Source: Adineta steineri (taxonomy: Eukaryota > Rotifera > Eurotatoria > Adinetida > Adinetidae). From it: a DNA stretch of 64,000 bases. The position numbers were made by a program, and so were the translations under genes. This document shows, piece after piece, positions 1-11,313 of the stretch. Below the pieces are notes generated by a model, which saw only the letters and a program-made list of their open reading frames with translations, searched no databases and was not told the DNA's origin. The stretch lies in the NCBI GenBank assembly GCA_905250115.1, contig CAJNOI010000110.1, positions 248,001 to 312,000 of the forward strand. The letters are read 5' to 3'. Position 1 is the first letter of the stretch. Each line of letters starts with the position of its first letter.

Positions 1-1180
1 GCTATTTTTAATCATACTCAATCGTCTGTTAAGTTTAAAATTGTTATTTTTAAAGTAGATGTTCTAATATTTTGATAATTAATTTAATTATTTCAGGATT
101 AATGAAAGAAAAATAAATATCGAATCGTTTTCATATCAAATATTATTCAGATAATATCAGATTAAATTTTTTAAGCACTGTATTTTGAGAGTAAACAGGT
201 ATTAAATAGTGAAAGTGAAATTTCTTTAAAATAATTCTGCACAACAAAGAATAGGTTATGGTAAAGTGCACTTATAGATATTTGTATGTCACGTTTTATT
301 TAAACGAAATACAGAGAGATTTGTTAGATATATAAATTAATATAAAAAACAAGAATTTTATCGGTTATGCATAAAAAATTACTTTGAGTAGCTACAAATG
401 AACGTATTTAAGTGGATAGAAGTTTTCTTATCAACTAGTTTGAAACTCTTTAGAATTTAACACCCATCTTTTTCCTAAAAATTGATTAAGAAACAGTTTT
501 TTTTTATAAGTTGAATACTTTTAATGAATATCTAGCTTTATCAAAGCACAATCACGAATCGAACTCATTCAACTTGCAATATTTCAATCTAAATTTGAAG
601 AGAATTTTTTATACTTTTCTATTGAAATAACATGTTTTATATAAATTCCTAAGTATATCAAATCTATTTTAAGATTTCGTTGGTAATGAAATTTGTAGTA
701 ATATCATCAAAATAAAACAAAATTAAGAAAAAAGAAGTTTTTGTTGTTAGTAAAAAGATCTTCATAGTACAATATTTTATTAACTAATTGATTGGATGTA
801 TTTTCTATTATAGATTATCTTTTAGAATAGATAATAATCTATAAATATAGAAATAATTTCTTTCTTTCCTTACAAATCTTACATTCGTTCATTTTTTTGT
901 TTATCTTTAATTCGAAATAAAAAGAAAGTTGAGACTTACACTTCTATCTCTATTAATGATTCTTCATCGACATCCTCAGTATGAAATATTAGATTGAGCG
1001 ACTTGTATTATAACAGTGAAATCTAATTTCAATATGAATTTCAAAGAAATATGAGATGGAAAAAGTAATTTTATTTAATAAATAAAATATAATTTTAAAA
1101 TATATTTAAGGATTAATTTATCAGTGTTCTTTTTCGATAAAAAAAAGATATTGACAATCAATTCTTGAGACTTTAATCAA
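1..1180. other. AT-rich stretch without a recognisable gene
   Basis: No open frame with convincing coding character on either strand. It lies downstream of the minus-strand copy A of the poly-Thr family and may hold its 3' flank. Confidence 0.5.
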
Positions 1181-1184
1181 TCTC

Positions 1185-1895
1185 CTAACTTTTTCTAATA
1201 GCACAATTAATCGTTGAAACAGTACCAAAAAACAAACAAATACTATGTTCTAACCATTTAATATAAAAAGATGCATAATTTTCCACTGTACAACCAACAT
1301 TTTTTATATGATTTGTTGTTAATGTATAATTTGAATTTGATGATGGAAAAGAACTAGATGTAACTGTTGTTGAGAATACTGTTGTAATAGTTGTAATTAT
1401 GCTATGAAAAATTAAAATTAATCTTATTAATTTTGATTAGAATATTTACTTGTTGTAGTTGTTGTCGTAGTAGTAGTCGTCGTGGTGGTAATCGTAGTCG
1501 TAGTAGTAGTGGTCGTGGTGGTGGTAGTTGTTGTAGTAGTGGGTGTTGTTGTTGTAGTTGTCGTTGCTATCAAAGATATATAGATATATATTCATTTCTA
1601 TCCTATTGATCTAACAAATTTTGAAGATATGTCAATAGAACTGGAACAAGAACAGCTGTTAATATAATAGCAGATACAATAACACCTATTGAAGTAGGTA
1701 ATAAACAAATCTCCACCAAGCTTTACATTTCCTATAACTATAACAAAATAGAATTAAAAAAAAAGAAACAAAAAACTATTTATATAAATACGTTAGTTTT
1801 GATCGGCCTGTTCTTTGATCTTCTATATTAAAAGTATAAACAGGCGGTGATGATTGTCGACTATAACGTGACAAATTCATGTGTCTTGTATTCAT
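1185..1895 (-). pseudogene. Poly-Thr membrane protein family, copy A (probably broken)
   Basis: This is the member nearest the window start. A first exon from ATG at 1895 encodes a short YSRQ-containing head and the family motif NIEDxRTGR. A second exon at about 1616-1731 corresponds to the membrane segment of copies B-D. A Thr-codon exon lies at about 1446-1570, and a last exon at about 1185-1390 contains Cys and aromatic residues (VGCTVENYASFYIKWLEH). Copies B-D lack that last exon, so it may be the ancestral C-terminus. Against a working gene: exon 2 differs by small indels so that the membrane frame and the Thr frame no longer join, and the exon-2 donor that is GT in B-D reads AT here. 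A different splice pattern could rescue it, but I found none that keeps both domains in frame. Confidence 0.55.
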
Positions 1896-1999
1896 TAGTT
1901 AAACAAAATCAATCGATTTTTATTTTTATTTTATCAGTTAAAGATAAGTTTATAGTTCGTGACAGAATAATATAAACATAAAAATTGAAATATGAAATG

Positions 2000-2340
2000 A
2001 GATGAATTTGGTATACATACATACAAATTTAAAATTCAGATTATTACATATGACAAAAAAACAAACAAAGAAAATTCAGTTATGTAGGCGTATCATAATT
2101 ATCAAAAGGTTTTATTTTTATCATTTTATTCATCATAACAGCTTTGTCATTTTTAAATTTTTTTCCTTTTTCTTTTCCTTTTCTCAAATTGATTTTTCTA
2201 GTTTTTATGTTATTTCACAATAGTTGAATATAATTCATTAAATAAAATAATAAAACATTGACCAGTCATGTTGATATATTTGTAACTATTTGTTTTTGTG
2301 CTAACTAGTTTTTATTGTGTATGAGTACCTACGAGAAGGT
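2000..2340. repeat. Upstream-flank repeat unit, copy A
   Basis: The 5' flank of copy A is repeated upstream of the other three family members at about 3830-4150, 9290-9610 and 12040-12370. Shared landmarks are an AGATGAATTTGG-TATATA start, an AAATTCAG-type core followed by GTAGGCGT.TCATA, and a TTAAATG.AATAA end. It shows that whole gene-plus-promoter blocks were duplicated. Confidence 0.75.
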
Positions 2341-2379
2341 TACTTACTGAAACAAAGTAGAATATGATGTTATATATAA

Positions 2380-2770
2380 ATTCATAATTTAAAGATGATT
2401 TTATGTAAATATTAGAGAAACAGATATTATATAAACACTGGTTGTATATGTAATATTACATAAAGTAGAGTTATGATCTTCGAAATAGATTATATTATTC
2501 CATAAAATTACTTATCGTCTTCTACTAATATTATATCGAATAAGAAGATTTTTCAAGAACTTTGTAGTATGATCTTACAAATTAGTCTATTACAAGTTTT
2601 TATGTTAGCAAAATTTCAAACCAAAATGTGAAACTTCGATTTTATTGAAATGATGAGATTCTCAAATTGACTTTTAGTAGAAAATAGATAGATCGGTCTA
2701 TTGAAAACTTGCGTGAAGATTTTTTCTAATCGAATCATTCTCTATGCTTAAATTAACTGTGAAATAAAAA
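2380..2770. repeat. Intergenic repeat shared with 10030-10370
   Basis: The stretch at about 2500-2740 (CTTATCGTCTTCTACTAAT ... CAGATCGGTCTA-type core ... CTTGCGT.AAGA) recurs at about 10090-10330 with few changes. It lies on the mariner side of copies B and D and is part of the duplicated block; copy C lacks it, its homology starting near 8268. Confidence 0.7.
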
Positions 2771-2884
2771 TAATTTTCCTATATATTGTAATCATTTATC
2801 AATATCATTATTTTTGAAAAAAACAGAAAAAAGTTCAAATTCGTCAAGATAAATTGTACAAGAAAAAAAATGTAACACAATAAG

Positions 2885-3079
2885 CTTTCACAAAGAAACT
2901 TTATGCAATAGTACAAGATAAATTTCGAAAGACCTTTTAAAAATGAATTAATCGAATGAAACTCTGCATAACAAATCAGAATGAATACTACGAACATTTA
3001 ATGTGATTAGTTTTTTTTATAAACATGAATTATTCAATAAAAATAGGAATGTTCCAAGGACGTTTTGATCATCCAACCA
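2885..3079 (+). mobile_element. Mariner transposase 3' fragment with terminal repeat (copy B)
   Basis: The plus strand reads KKLYAIVQDKFRKTF, stop, K, stop, INRMKLC and then NEYYEHLM, the usual C-terminal end of a mariner transposase, with in-frame stops. It is followed at about 3047-3076 by a sequence matching, as reverse complement, the 5' terminal repeat seen intact near copy D. The 5' half of the element is missing here. It abuts the stop codon of the copy B gene. Confidence 0.65.
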
Positions 3080-3706
3080 TTATGTAGTAGTAGTTACTGT
3101 TGCTGTACTTGTACTAGTACTAGTACTACTAGTAGTACTACTAGTGGTTGTTGATTCAGTAGTTGTAGTAGTCGTGGTAGTGGTAGTCGTGGTGGTAGTG
3201 GTCGTGGTAGTGGTAGTCGTGGTAGTAGTAGTAGAAGTGGTGGTAGTGGTAGTAGTGGTAACAGTAGTTGTAGTGGTAGTAGTGGTGGAGGTGGTTGAGG
3301 TAGAGGATGTTGTTGTAGTTGTTGTTGCTATCAGAAATATATTTTAAAATGATATTTATTTATTTATTTATTTTTAATTTATTTAACAAACTTGTAAGAA
3401 CAACAGATAGCACTGGAAGAATTATAGCAGCTGCTATAAGAGCACCTAAGAAACCAAAAAGTAAGGTTGATAAAAGACAACATCTGAAACCGCAAATCCT
3501 AGTATAATTATAAGAAAATTCAATTAAAGAGAAAGAAAAACTTGTTGATATACATACGATGATCTTCTGTATTGACCTGTTCTTTTATCTTCTATATTAA
3601 GGATAACAGGAGATTCTGATTGACGACTATATGGCATCATCTCCACTTGTTGTGGACTGTAGGACATTAACTCCACTTGTTGTGGACTATAGGACATTAA
3701 CTGCAT
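3080..3706 (-). CDS. Poly-Thr single-pass membrane protein, copy B
   Basis: Three exons (3558-3706, 3392-3498, 3080-3327) with GT-AG borders sum to 504 nt, an exact 167-codon frame plus stop. The head holds a ten-residue unit of type MSYSPQQVEL repeated about three times, then NIEDKRTGQ and basic residues. Exon 2 encodes CC plus one long hydrophobic segment (GALIAAAIILPVLSVVL). Exon 3 is almost pure Thr with Ser. Basic residues before the membrane segment and no signal peptide suggest a cytoplasmic head and an outer, probably O-glycosylated mucin-like domain. The stop falls at the edge of the mariner terminal repeat, so the original C-terminus is lost. Function unknown. Confidence 0.7.
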
Positions 3707-4159
3707 TTTTCTTTTGTATTTACTAATTGAACAAAATCAATTCACTTGTCTTTGTATTTTATTAGCCTCAGATGAATATATAGTTGCTGATCGAATAATG
3801 TCGCAAGAAAAAGAGAATTATAAAATAAGATGAATTTGGTATATATATAAAAATTGAAATTTTCGATTACCATTTATGAGAACAAAAAAACAAACAAAGA
3901 AAATTCAGCAATGTAGGCGTATCATAGGTGTCTAAAGTGTTTTATTTTTCATCAGTTTAATCATTATGACAGCTTTGTCATGTTTAAGCTTTATTTTGTA
4001 TTTTTTCTTTTCTGCAAATGGATTTTTCTAGTTTTTATGTTATTTCGCAATAGTTGAATATAATTTATTAAATGAAATAATAAAACAATAACATGCCGTG
4101 TTGATGTATTTGAAACTATTTGTTTTTGTTCTAACTAGTTTTTGTTGTATATTAATACA

Positions 4160-5660
4160 CGATAGACGATTAGTTCATAGAAAAAAAAGCAAAATATAAT
4201 GTTATGGTTTTATATTCTGAAAAAAGATTAATCTAGAACAAGAAAAGAAAACGAGTACACTCTAGAATCGATCAGTGTGTCTGTTCGGCCGTTTATACGA
4301 TAACTTTCGAAAGACTCATCGAATTGTCATGAAATTTTGTATATAGAATGATCTCATCAATATCTCAGTAGAGTTCGAAGATGAAAGCAATCTATCAAGA
4401 ATTTGTTGAGTTACGGTAAACAATATACTTATTTTCTATGTAAATAGTGATCTTTTCTATTTTTTTTATAATTTTCTTGAAAGAAAAGATTTATCATAAT
4501 CAAAATAAAACTTCAATTATCATATACGATTAGATAGAGAATTTTATGGGCTACAAAATGATGCTAAATTATAGGGATAAATAAGTTGTGCACAAGATTT
4601 CCTCTGTATTACAGTGTCAAAAAACTCGTATATGTTGACAATGTGTCTGTGTGATATTTATTTGTTCTCCATAGAGCCAACGTTATTTTTATGTACTCGA
4701 AAAGTGAAATTCACGATGGATTGATTTTCTTTCTTTAAAATCTAAATTTAAGAAAAAAACAAGAAGAAAACGAGAAAAGAAACAATGTTTATTTAGAAAT
4801 TGAGATATCTATGTGTTTCTCCTACTCGAATTAAGATTTATAAATAAATTAAAGGAAGACAATTTTTTTCAAATTTATTGCTAATCAAATATCACTAATG
4901 GTTTGATTATTTTGTTTTATATTGAATGTAAATTTTTGTTAAAAGAGGGAGTAATTTCCTGAATAATTATATTTATTTCTTTTTACAAAGATTAATGCAA
5001 CTATAATGGCTTGCTAATCAGTATAAACTCGTTCCCATTTTAGTTTTGCTGTGTATGATATAAACTATCGAGGATAAAATATGAGCGAAAAAAAAATGAA
5101 TATCCGTTTTCGCTTTTTGACGTACACATAACACTAGGATGTAAATCTGAGGTTTCCGCATATTTTTTTTTATAGAAATTGAACATTTCCTCTCTCATAT
5201 GTTGTTTAAAGAAAGAATTAGATAAAATAAAATCCATCTGGATGTCAACTGATTTATACACCGAAAAGTATCGACTAAATGTCCATTTCTTCTTTTTATT
5301 TATTAAGCAGAGAAAATTTCTTATGTATTCTTTTGTTTTATAATAATTTTCAAACATAATTCTTTTTAGAACTTGATTCGATATCTACAGTTATTGGCAA
5401 AATTTTATTTACATGTTGTTAGATCCCAAGTTTCGGATGTACTACTCTATTTATCATAGAAACAAAACATATCAAATAGACTCAGCTCTTCTTCATATAA
5501 TGAGATGAGTATATTGAAAAGAAAAATCATCCGCCTCAGAGAAGAATTTATTTTATATTAATGAAATTACAATAAAATGAGTTAGCTGGACAATTATTAG
5601 GAAATTCATACATAGTTTATATAAACTATTGTGAGTATAAACTTGTTCACAAGAATCATC
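4160..5660. other. Intergenic stretch, possible old repeat at 4265-4400
   Basis: No gene recognised. At about 4270-4390 there is a less AT-rich piece (GTGTCTGTTCGGCCGTTTAT then CGATAACTTTCGAAAGACTC) of a kind often seen in dispersed animal repeats; I cannot name the element. A 105-codon minus-strand frame at 5040-5357 has no clear coding character. Confidence 0.4.
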
Positions 5661-5662
5661 AT

Positions 5663-6274
5663 TTACTGAGATGCTAGTGGCAGTAATTCTCTCAAATACT
5701 CTGGAATGATATACTTTCCACAATAGAGCATATTTGAATTCGCAAAGTAATTTTCCTTGATCATACATATATAGATTTCATTTTCGTATTCTATTCCAAT
5801 ATATTCTTGTTGTATATCACCTTGAAAATCATAATCAATTGTAAAAAATTTATCGTATTTGGTGACGTATAATGTCGCACCACCAACTCCCCTACGAATA
5901 TAATTGTGCCAATGTTCTGGAAACGTAATTGGACGAATTGATTTCATCATATCAAACAAAGTCAACGTTTTAATAACTTTAAACTCTATCACTGTTATCT
6001 TCTCTTTCTTTTCAAGTACTTTGAGAAGTTCACCAAAACAAAGCCTGACACATTCTATATCATTGATCGAATCAATACCATTGAAGTATTTATTTACGCC
6101 TTCATAATATATCCATGTTTTCTCGTTTAATCCAGTGTTGAACTTCTGTTCGATCTCGATTGTATAAACTTGATCAACTTCCGGAGAAGATTCTAAATAA
6201 TAATGTTCGTTTTTAACGTTTTCTGCATGCCAAAATCCACGTGTAAGAGTAATGTTGTATTCGTCTTCAGTCAT
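5663..6274 (-). CDS. Orphan 203-residue protein
   Basis: A single uninterrupted frame from ATG at 6274 to a TAA stop, preceded and followed by AT-rich noncoding sequence. The product is mixed hydrophilic, rich in Glu, Tyr and Ile, with no membrane segment or signal peptide. It has no motif I recognise; notable stretches are RGFWHAENVKNEHYYLESSP near the start and EHWHNYIRRGVGGATLYVTK in the middle. It could be a complete intronless gene or the last exon of a larger one, although no upstream exon is evident. It lies between copies B and C of the poly-Thr family but shows no similarity to them. Its composition and length argue for real coding sequence. Confidence 0.6.
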   Translation of the reverse strand: MTEDEYNITLTRGFWHAENVKNEHYYLESSPEVDQVYTIEIEQKFNTGLNEKTWIYYEGVNKYFNGIDSINDIECVRLCFGELLKVLEKKEKITVIEFKVIKTLTLFDMMKSIRPITFPEHWHNYIRRGVGGATLYVTKYDKFFTIDYDFQGDIQQEYIGIEYENEIYICMIKENYFANSNMLYCGKYIIPEYLRELLPLASQ

Positions 6275-6279
6275 GAAAT

Positions 6280-8265
6280 TATAATTAGTTTTATCTTTTT
6301 ATTCTAAAATTTGACAAAAAATGTATATTTGGAAAGTATATAAATAAATAAAAAATGCTCTCTTAATTTAATAATGTATGTTCACTAGTATCCAATGTTC
6401 TTTGATGTGTCTAAGGAGAAAATATTGAAGAAACGATTTGTGACTTACATTGATGAGAAATTGATAAGATTGTTATCCTGAAGTAACAAGATTTAGTACT
6501 AAATGCTACATCATTATGAATCAGAGATACTGTAAAAGAATTACGAAAATAAATAACTATGTTCTCAAATTGAAGGGATTAGACAGCGAGTATCGATGAC
6601 AGACCTACAACTATCGTATTTTTCAGGAACAACTGAATATCTAACGAAGATTTCATTCAATTCTAAACGAATTCAAATGCATTATACAATTCATTTTTCT
6701 ATTAAATAATATCTAGACTATAGGAGTGCAAATTATGTATCTTCATAAGAGAAAGGGTTCATATTAACATTATCTGATGTCTATTATAAAACAGGTACAG
6801 GTATATTGCCTCATAGACCATTTTCTTCTTACAAATTTTAATTAGCAGGTAGCTCGTGTTTTTCTCATTTTAACGCGAATTAAGTACCAAATGACAACTT
6901 TCAACACATATAATGTTTGATCGACTATTGTGTTACGTATTTATCAAATAATAGAAATAATTATAAAGTATTTTGAAGTTCAACAATAAAAAATTATTTA
7001 TTCTTTCGTATACGAATAGTTGTTTAAATTTAACTAGAATGATTTTCTCTAATGTATGATATTATTTTATACAAAAAACTGTAGTGCATATTTATCTATA
7101 AAAACTATTCAACGTAGTGATTTAGTACTGTATTAAATAATGAAAACAATATTCTCAATCAATTAAATCGGTATGCACTATGATCCACCTATTATTGTTC
7201 AGACAACGAGCATTTTTTAAATATTTTTAATAGAATCTTTTTTACTTCTGTAAATTCTTTTTAATAATGAATTTTCTATTATTTAACTATTCCTTTAAAA
7301 GTTTCAGTCATATTCTAATTATAAAAATACAGCTCTTTATTTTTTGTTAGACAAAAAAAACGGGGGAAACATCGTGAAGAATATATTCGAACCAGGTAAC
7401 CGAAGTGTGTCGATATATTCTATATTGATGTTCCTGAACAATATTAAAAAGTACAATTTGTTTGAAAAATTGAAACAGGTAAAATAAAAAATTATTTTGC
7501 TGTGCGATCAAAAAGTAATGATGATATTATATTGTACTTACCAAGCAAAATTTTGATTCAATATAAAAGTGTACGTTTTTGTTTGATTCATAGTCGACTA
7601 ATACACCTATAAATCATCGCAAAGAAAGTTAATTAGTTTCATCCGAATAAACACGTTTAATGACGTATTGACAAAAAATATTCCCTCTTTTTCAAAGTGA
7701 GTAGAAATTACGAATAAGGCATGTGTCATATCATTGCTGTATTAGTTTTGTTCGCAATCGTGTTTCTTTCTGTTTCATATATATTTATCGTTTGTTTTTA
7801 TTATCGTCTGCTCATTATTAATTAAATGCGTCTATTCTGAGATGTTAAAGATATAATTGAGCTTAGTCTTGCAACGAAACTAAAATCGACAATAGATAAC
7901 ATTGAAAAAGTGTCCCCGAGCTAATCAGTTGTTACTTGAATAAATTAAATTTTCATGATTGAATAATATATTCCGACATCAGCTAATTATCAATAAAAAT
8001 TTCACTTATAGTCAATATCGCACTGACATCTTTCATCAAATGATCTTTGTTACAGCTAACAAAAGAAGAATCATAGATGTGTTTTCCATGTATTTCAATG
8101 AAAGCTATGTGCTATACCGGTCGAACTATCTGAAGGATGTGAGTGTCCCTTCTTTAAAGCCACATCTACATCCACACCCTTTTCAAATTAGCATCGATTC
8201 AAATTAAGTCGAATTAAAATCGTTCGTTGGTTTCGAATAGTATTATAGTACTTTAAAAATAATAG
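6280..8265. other. Intergenic stretch with a GT-rich foldback near 8135-8182
   Basis: No gene recognised. An inverted repeat lies at about 8135-8146 (GGATGTGAGTGT) and 8164-8175 (ACATCTACATCC), followed by ACACCC; see the findings on recurrent GT-rich foldbacks. Confidence 0.4.
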
Positions 8266-8394
8266 AAAGTGTGAAATAAAAATATTTTTTCTATATAATG
8301 TAATCATTTATCAATATCATTATTTTTGAAAAAAACACAAAGAACTTCAAATTAATCGAGATAAATTGTACAAGAAAAACAAATGTAACACAAT

Positions 8395-8582
8395 AAGCTT
8401 TCACAAAGAAACTTTATGCAATAGTACAAGATGAATTTCGAAAGGCCTTTCAAAAATGGATTAATCGAATAAGACTCTGCTTAAAAAATCAGAGCGAGTA
8501 ATTTGAACATTTAATGTGATTAGTTTTTTTTTGTAAACATGAATTATTCAATACAAACACGAATGATCCGAGCACTTTTTGA
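8395..8582 (+). mobile_element. Mariner transposase 3' fragment with terminal repeat (copy C)
   Basis: The best-preserved C-terminal piece: KKLYAIVQDEFRKAFQKWIN then RIRLCLKNQSE in one frame, followed by a stop and FEHLM. FQKWI...C is typical of the mariner C-terminus. The left junction (CAATAAG to CTTTCACAAAG) is identical to copy B, so both derive from one deletion event. The 3' terminal repeat ends next to the copy C stop codon. Confidence 0.7.
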
Positions 8583-9210
8583 TCATCCAACCATTGTTGT
8601 AGTAGTTGCTGTACTTGTTGTACTTGATGTACTTGTGGTTCTAGTAGTAGTTGTTGTAGTTACAGTAGTTGTAGTAGTCGTGGTAGTGGTAGTCGTGGTA
8701 GTAGTAGTAGTAGTGGTGGTAGTGGTAGTAGTGGTGACAGTAGTTGTAGTGGTAGTAGTGGTAGTAGTTGTTGTAGTGGTAGTGGTAGTAGTCGAGGTAG
8801 ATGAGGTAGAGGATGTTGTTGTAGTTGTTGTTGCTATCAGAAATATATTTTAAAATGATATTTATTTATTTATTTATTTTTAATTTATTTAACAAACTTG
8901 TAAGAACAACAGATAAAACTGGAAGAATTATAGCAGCTGCTATAAGAGCACCTAAGAAACCAAAAAGTAAAGTTGATAAAAGACAACATCTGAAACCGCA
9001 TATCCTAGTATAATTATAAGAAAATTCAATTAAAGAGAAAGAAAAAATTTGTTGATATACATACGATGATCTTATTTGACCTGTTCTTTTATCTTCTATA
9101 TTAAGGATAATAGGGGAGTCTGATTGTCGACTATATGGCATCATCTCCCTTTGTTGTCGACTATTTGAGATTAACTCCACTTGTTGTGGACTATAGGACA
9201 TTAACTGCAT
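8583..9210 (-). CDS. Poly-Thr single-pass membrane protein, copy C
   Basis: Three exons (9065-9210, 8898-9004, 8583-8833) sum to 504 nt and give 167 residues, the same length and splice phases as copy B. The head units have drifted (LMSYSPQQVE, then LISNSRQQRE, then MMPYSRQSDS). Exon 2 has Cys-Cys and a hydrophobic segment close to copy B. Exon 3 is Thr-rich and ends TTTTMVG before TGA; the last codons lie inside the mariner terminal repeat, so the transposon supplies the stop. The topology is inferred as cytoplasmic head and outer Thr domain. Copies B and C are the closest pair. Confidence 0.7.
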
Positions 9211-9619
9211 TTTTCTTTTCTATTTATTAGTTGAAGATGAATATATAATTGTTGACAGAAAAAGGCAACAAGAAAAATTGAAATATGAAATAAGATGAAT
9301 TTGGCATATATATATATATATAAATTCAAACTGTAGATTAACATTTATGAGAACAAGAAAAGAAAATAAACTTCGGCGATGTAGGCGTCTCATAGCTGTT
9401 AGAGCATTTTATATTTCATCATTTCACTTATTATGGCCATTTTTTTCATTTTTCAATTTTGTTTTGTATTTTTTTCTTTTCGTTTCTTCAAATGGATTTT
9501 TTTCTAATTGTTATTGTAACCTTTTTACATTAGTTAGACATAATCTATTAAATGAAATAACAAAACACTAGCATGGCCTGTTGATGTATTTGAAACTATT
9601 TGTTTTTGTGCTAGCTGAA

Positions 9620-10370
9620 GCTATATAAATTATTAAAAATAAATTTTCTTAAAAGATGAAACCATTAATATTACTGTGTTAAATCATAGCTACTAATAAA
9701 CTAACAATTATCAAATAATGAATGATAATGTAATCAATAATAGGTTTTCACCAGAAAAAATAGATAAATTCTTCTATTTTATTTACATTTATAGTAATAT
9801 CTTCTAAGATATTAAAAACATTTTCATCTTAAAGTTAGCTAAAAGTAAAAAATGAATCAACTAGAAAAATTCTAAGATTGTATTCGCGCAAGCTACATTT
9901 TCACAAAGATATGAACTTTTTATTATAATTCTTCTCGATTATTTTATATTTTGAATAAAATCAAAGTTTTCGAACGAATCGTTATTAACATATTAGTATG
10001 CTAGCACAAAGATGCATTTATAGAAATATTTTGAAAAATTCATAATTTAAAGATAATTTTATGTAAAAATTAGAAAAACAGATATCACATAAAATTTCTT
10101 ATCGTCTTCTACTAATGTTATATCGAATGAGAAGATTTTTTAAGAATTTTATAGTATGATCTTAAAAATTAGTCTATTATGAGTTTTTATCTTGGCAAAA
10201 TTTCAAACCAAAATGTGAAACTTTGATTTTATTGAAATGATCAGATTCTCAAATTGAATTTTAGTAAAAAATAGACAGATCGGTCTAATGAAAACTTGCG
10301 TAAAGACTTTTTCTAATCGACTCATCATCTACACTTCAATTACCTGTGAAATAAAAATATTTTTGATATA
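9620..10370. other. Intergenic, second half is the duplicated block
   Basis: 9620-10030 shows nothing recognisable. 10030-10370 repeats the sequence at about 2380-2770. Confidence 0.5.
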
Positions 10371-10699
10371 TAATGTATAATCATTTATCAATATCATTAT
10401 TTTTGAAAAAAACACAAAGAACTTCAAATTAATCGAGATAAATTGTACAAGAAAAAAAATGTAACATGTCGATAGTACAATAAGATCAAATATATCGTAA
10501 AGTCTACAATGTGTTTTTAATAATGATTTCTATTTAATTAAATCTATTCTTATTCCATTTGTAAAATACATTATTTGAAGTTGTAATCTCGGTTATTTAT
10601 AGATAGGATTTATTACCTTATCGAGTAACTTCATTACAATAACGAGATAGTATTATTTATAAGTGTTATTTGAATAATATCAGAACAATAGAATATTTT

Positions 10700-10844
10700 T
10701 CTTAAGTTATTGAATCTAAAGTATTGTTGATAAATAATTTGAATTTGATGATGAAAAAGAAGTAGATATAATTGTTTTAATTATGTTATAAAAATTATAA
10801 CAAATTAAAATTAATCTTATCAATTTTAATTAGAATATTACATA
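10700..10844 (-). pseudogene. Relic of the last exon of the poly-Thr gene, copy D
   Basis: The sequence at about 10735-10844 matches the copy A last exon and intron (GAATTTGATGATG.AAAAGAA and AAATTAAAATTAATCTTAT shared with 1330-1440). It is separated from the rest of copy D by the mariner element, which entered close to the intron/Thr-exon border. It is degraded and no longer part of a frame. Confidence 0.6.
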
Positions 10845-10845
10845 G

Positions 10846-11313
10846 GGTCATCTAAAAGTTCTCGAAATGGCTTTTGATTTCTATCGTTGAATATTATTCA
10901 TGAAAAATTGAGAATGAAAGTGCTATTCTGATGCACGTGATATCAAGTTGCATCATGACAACACAACATCCCATCAAACAAATGACATCAAAACATTTCT
11001 TTAAGAACAAGGAGTAATGGTAATGCATCATCTACCGTATTCTCCTGGTCTGGCTCAGTCAGATTTTTGGCTATTTGAAACGACAGCTTACTAGTTACTC
11101 TCACAAAATCATTACAACAGGCTGTCAGAAAGAAACTTCATGCAATATCACAAGATGAATTTCGAAAGACTTTTCAAAAATGAATTAATCGAATGAAACT
11201 CTGCATAACAAATCAGAGTGAGTACTACAAACATTTAATGTGATTAGTTTTTTTTATAAACATGAATTATTCAATAAAAATAGGAATGTTCCGAGGACGT
11301 TTTGATCATCCTG
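10846..11313 (+). mobile_element. Internally deleted mariner element with both terminal repeats
   Basis: The plus strand from about 10944 reads KLHHDNTTSHQTNDIKTFL, stop, EQGVMVMHHLPYSPGLAQSD and then FWLFE. That is the mariner catalytic region (HDNA.PH ... LPHPPYSPDLAPSD), followed near 11115 by the C-terminal QAVRKKLHAISQDEFRKTFQ. The left end, near 10846-10875 (AGGGTCATCTAAAAGTTCTC), matches as reverse complement the right end near 11287-11313 (GTTCCGAGGACGTTTTGATC). At about 470 bp it is far shorter than a full 1.3 kb mariner, and in-frame stops make it dead. The retained third catalytic position reads Q-S-D in the canonical LAPSD context. Confidence 0.8.

Noticed and set aside
2779..2997. 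72-codon minus-strand frame
   Set aside because: Antisense to the mariner C-terminal fragment next to copy B.
3144..3347. Plus-strand poly-valine frame, also at 8539-8853 and 11358-11546
   Set aside because: Antisense reading of the Thr codon tract of the minus-strand genes; splice sites and exon phases support the minus strand.
5040..5357. 105-codon minus-strand frame
   Set aside because: Low-complexity Lys/Phe/Tyr composition expected from AT-rich noncoding sequence, no neighbouring exon and no recognisable motif.
7959..8207. 82-codon plus-strand frame
   Set aside because: It needs a non-ATG start, ends in the GT-rich foldback and shows no domain.
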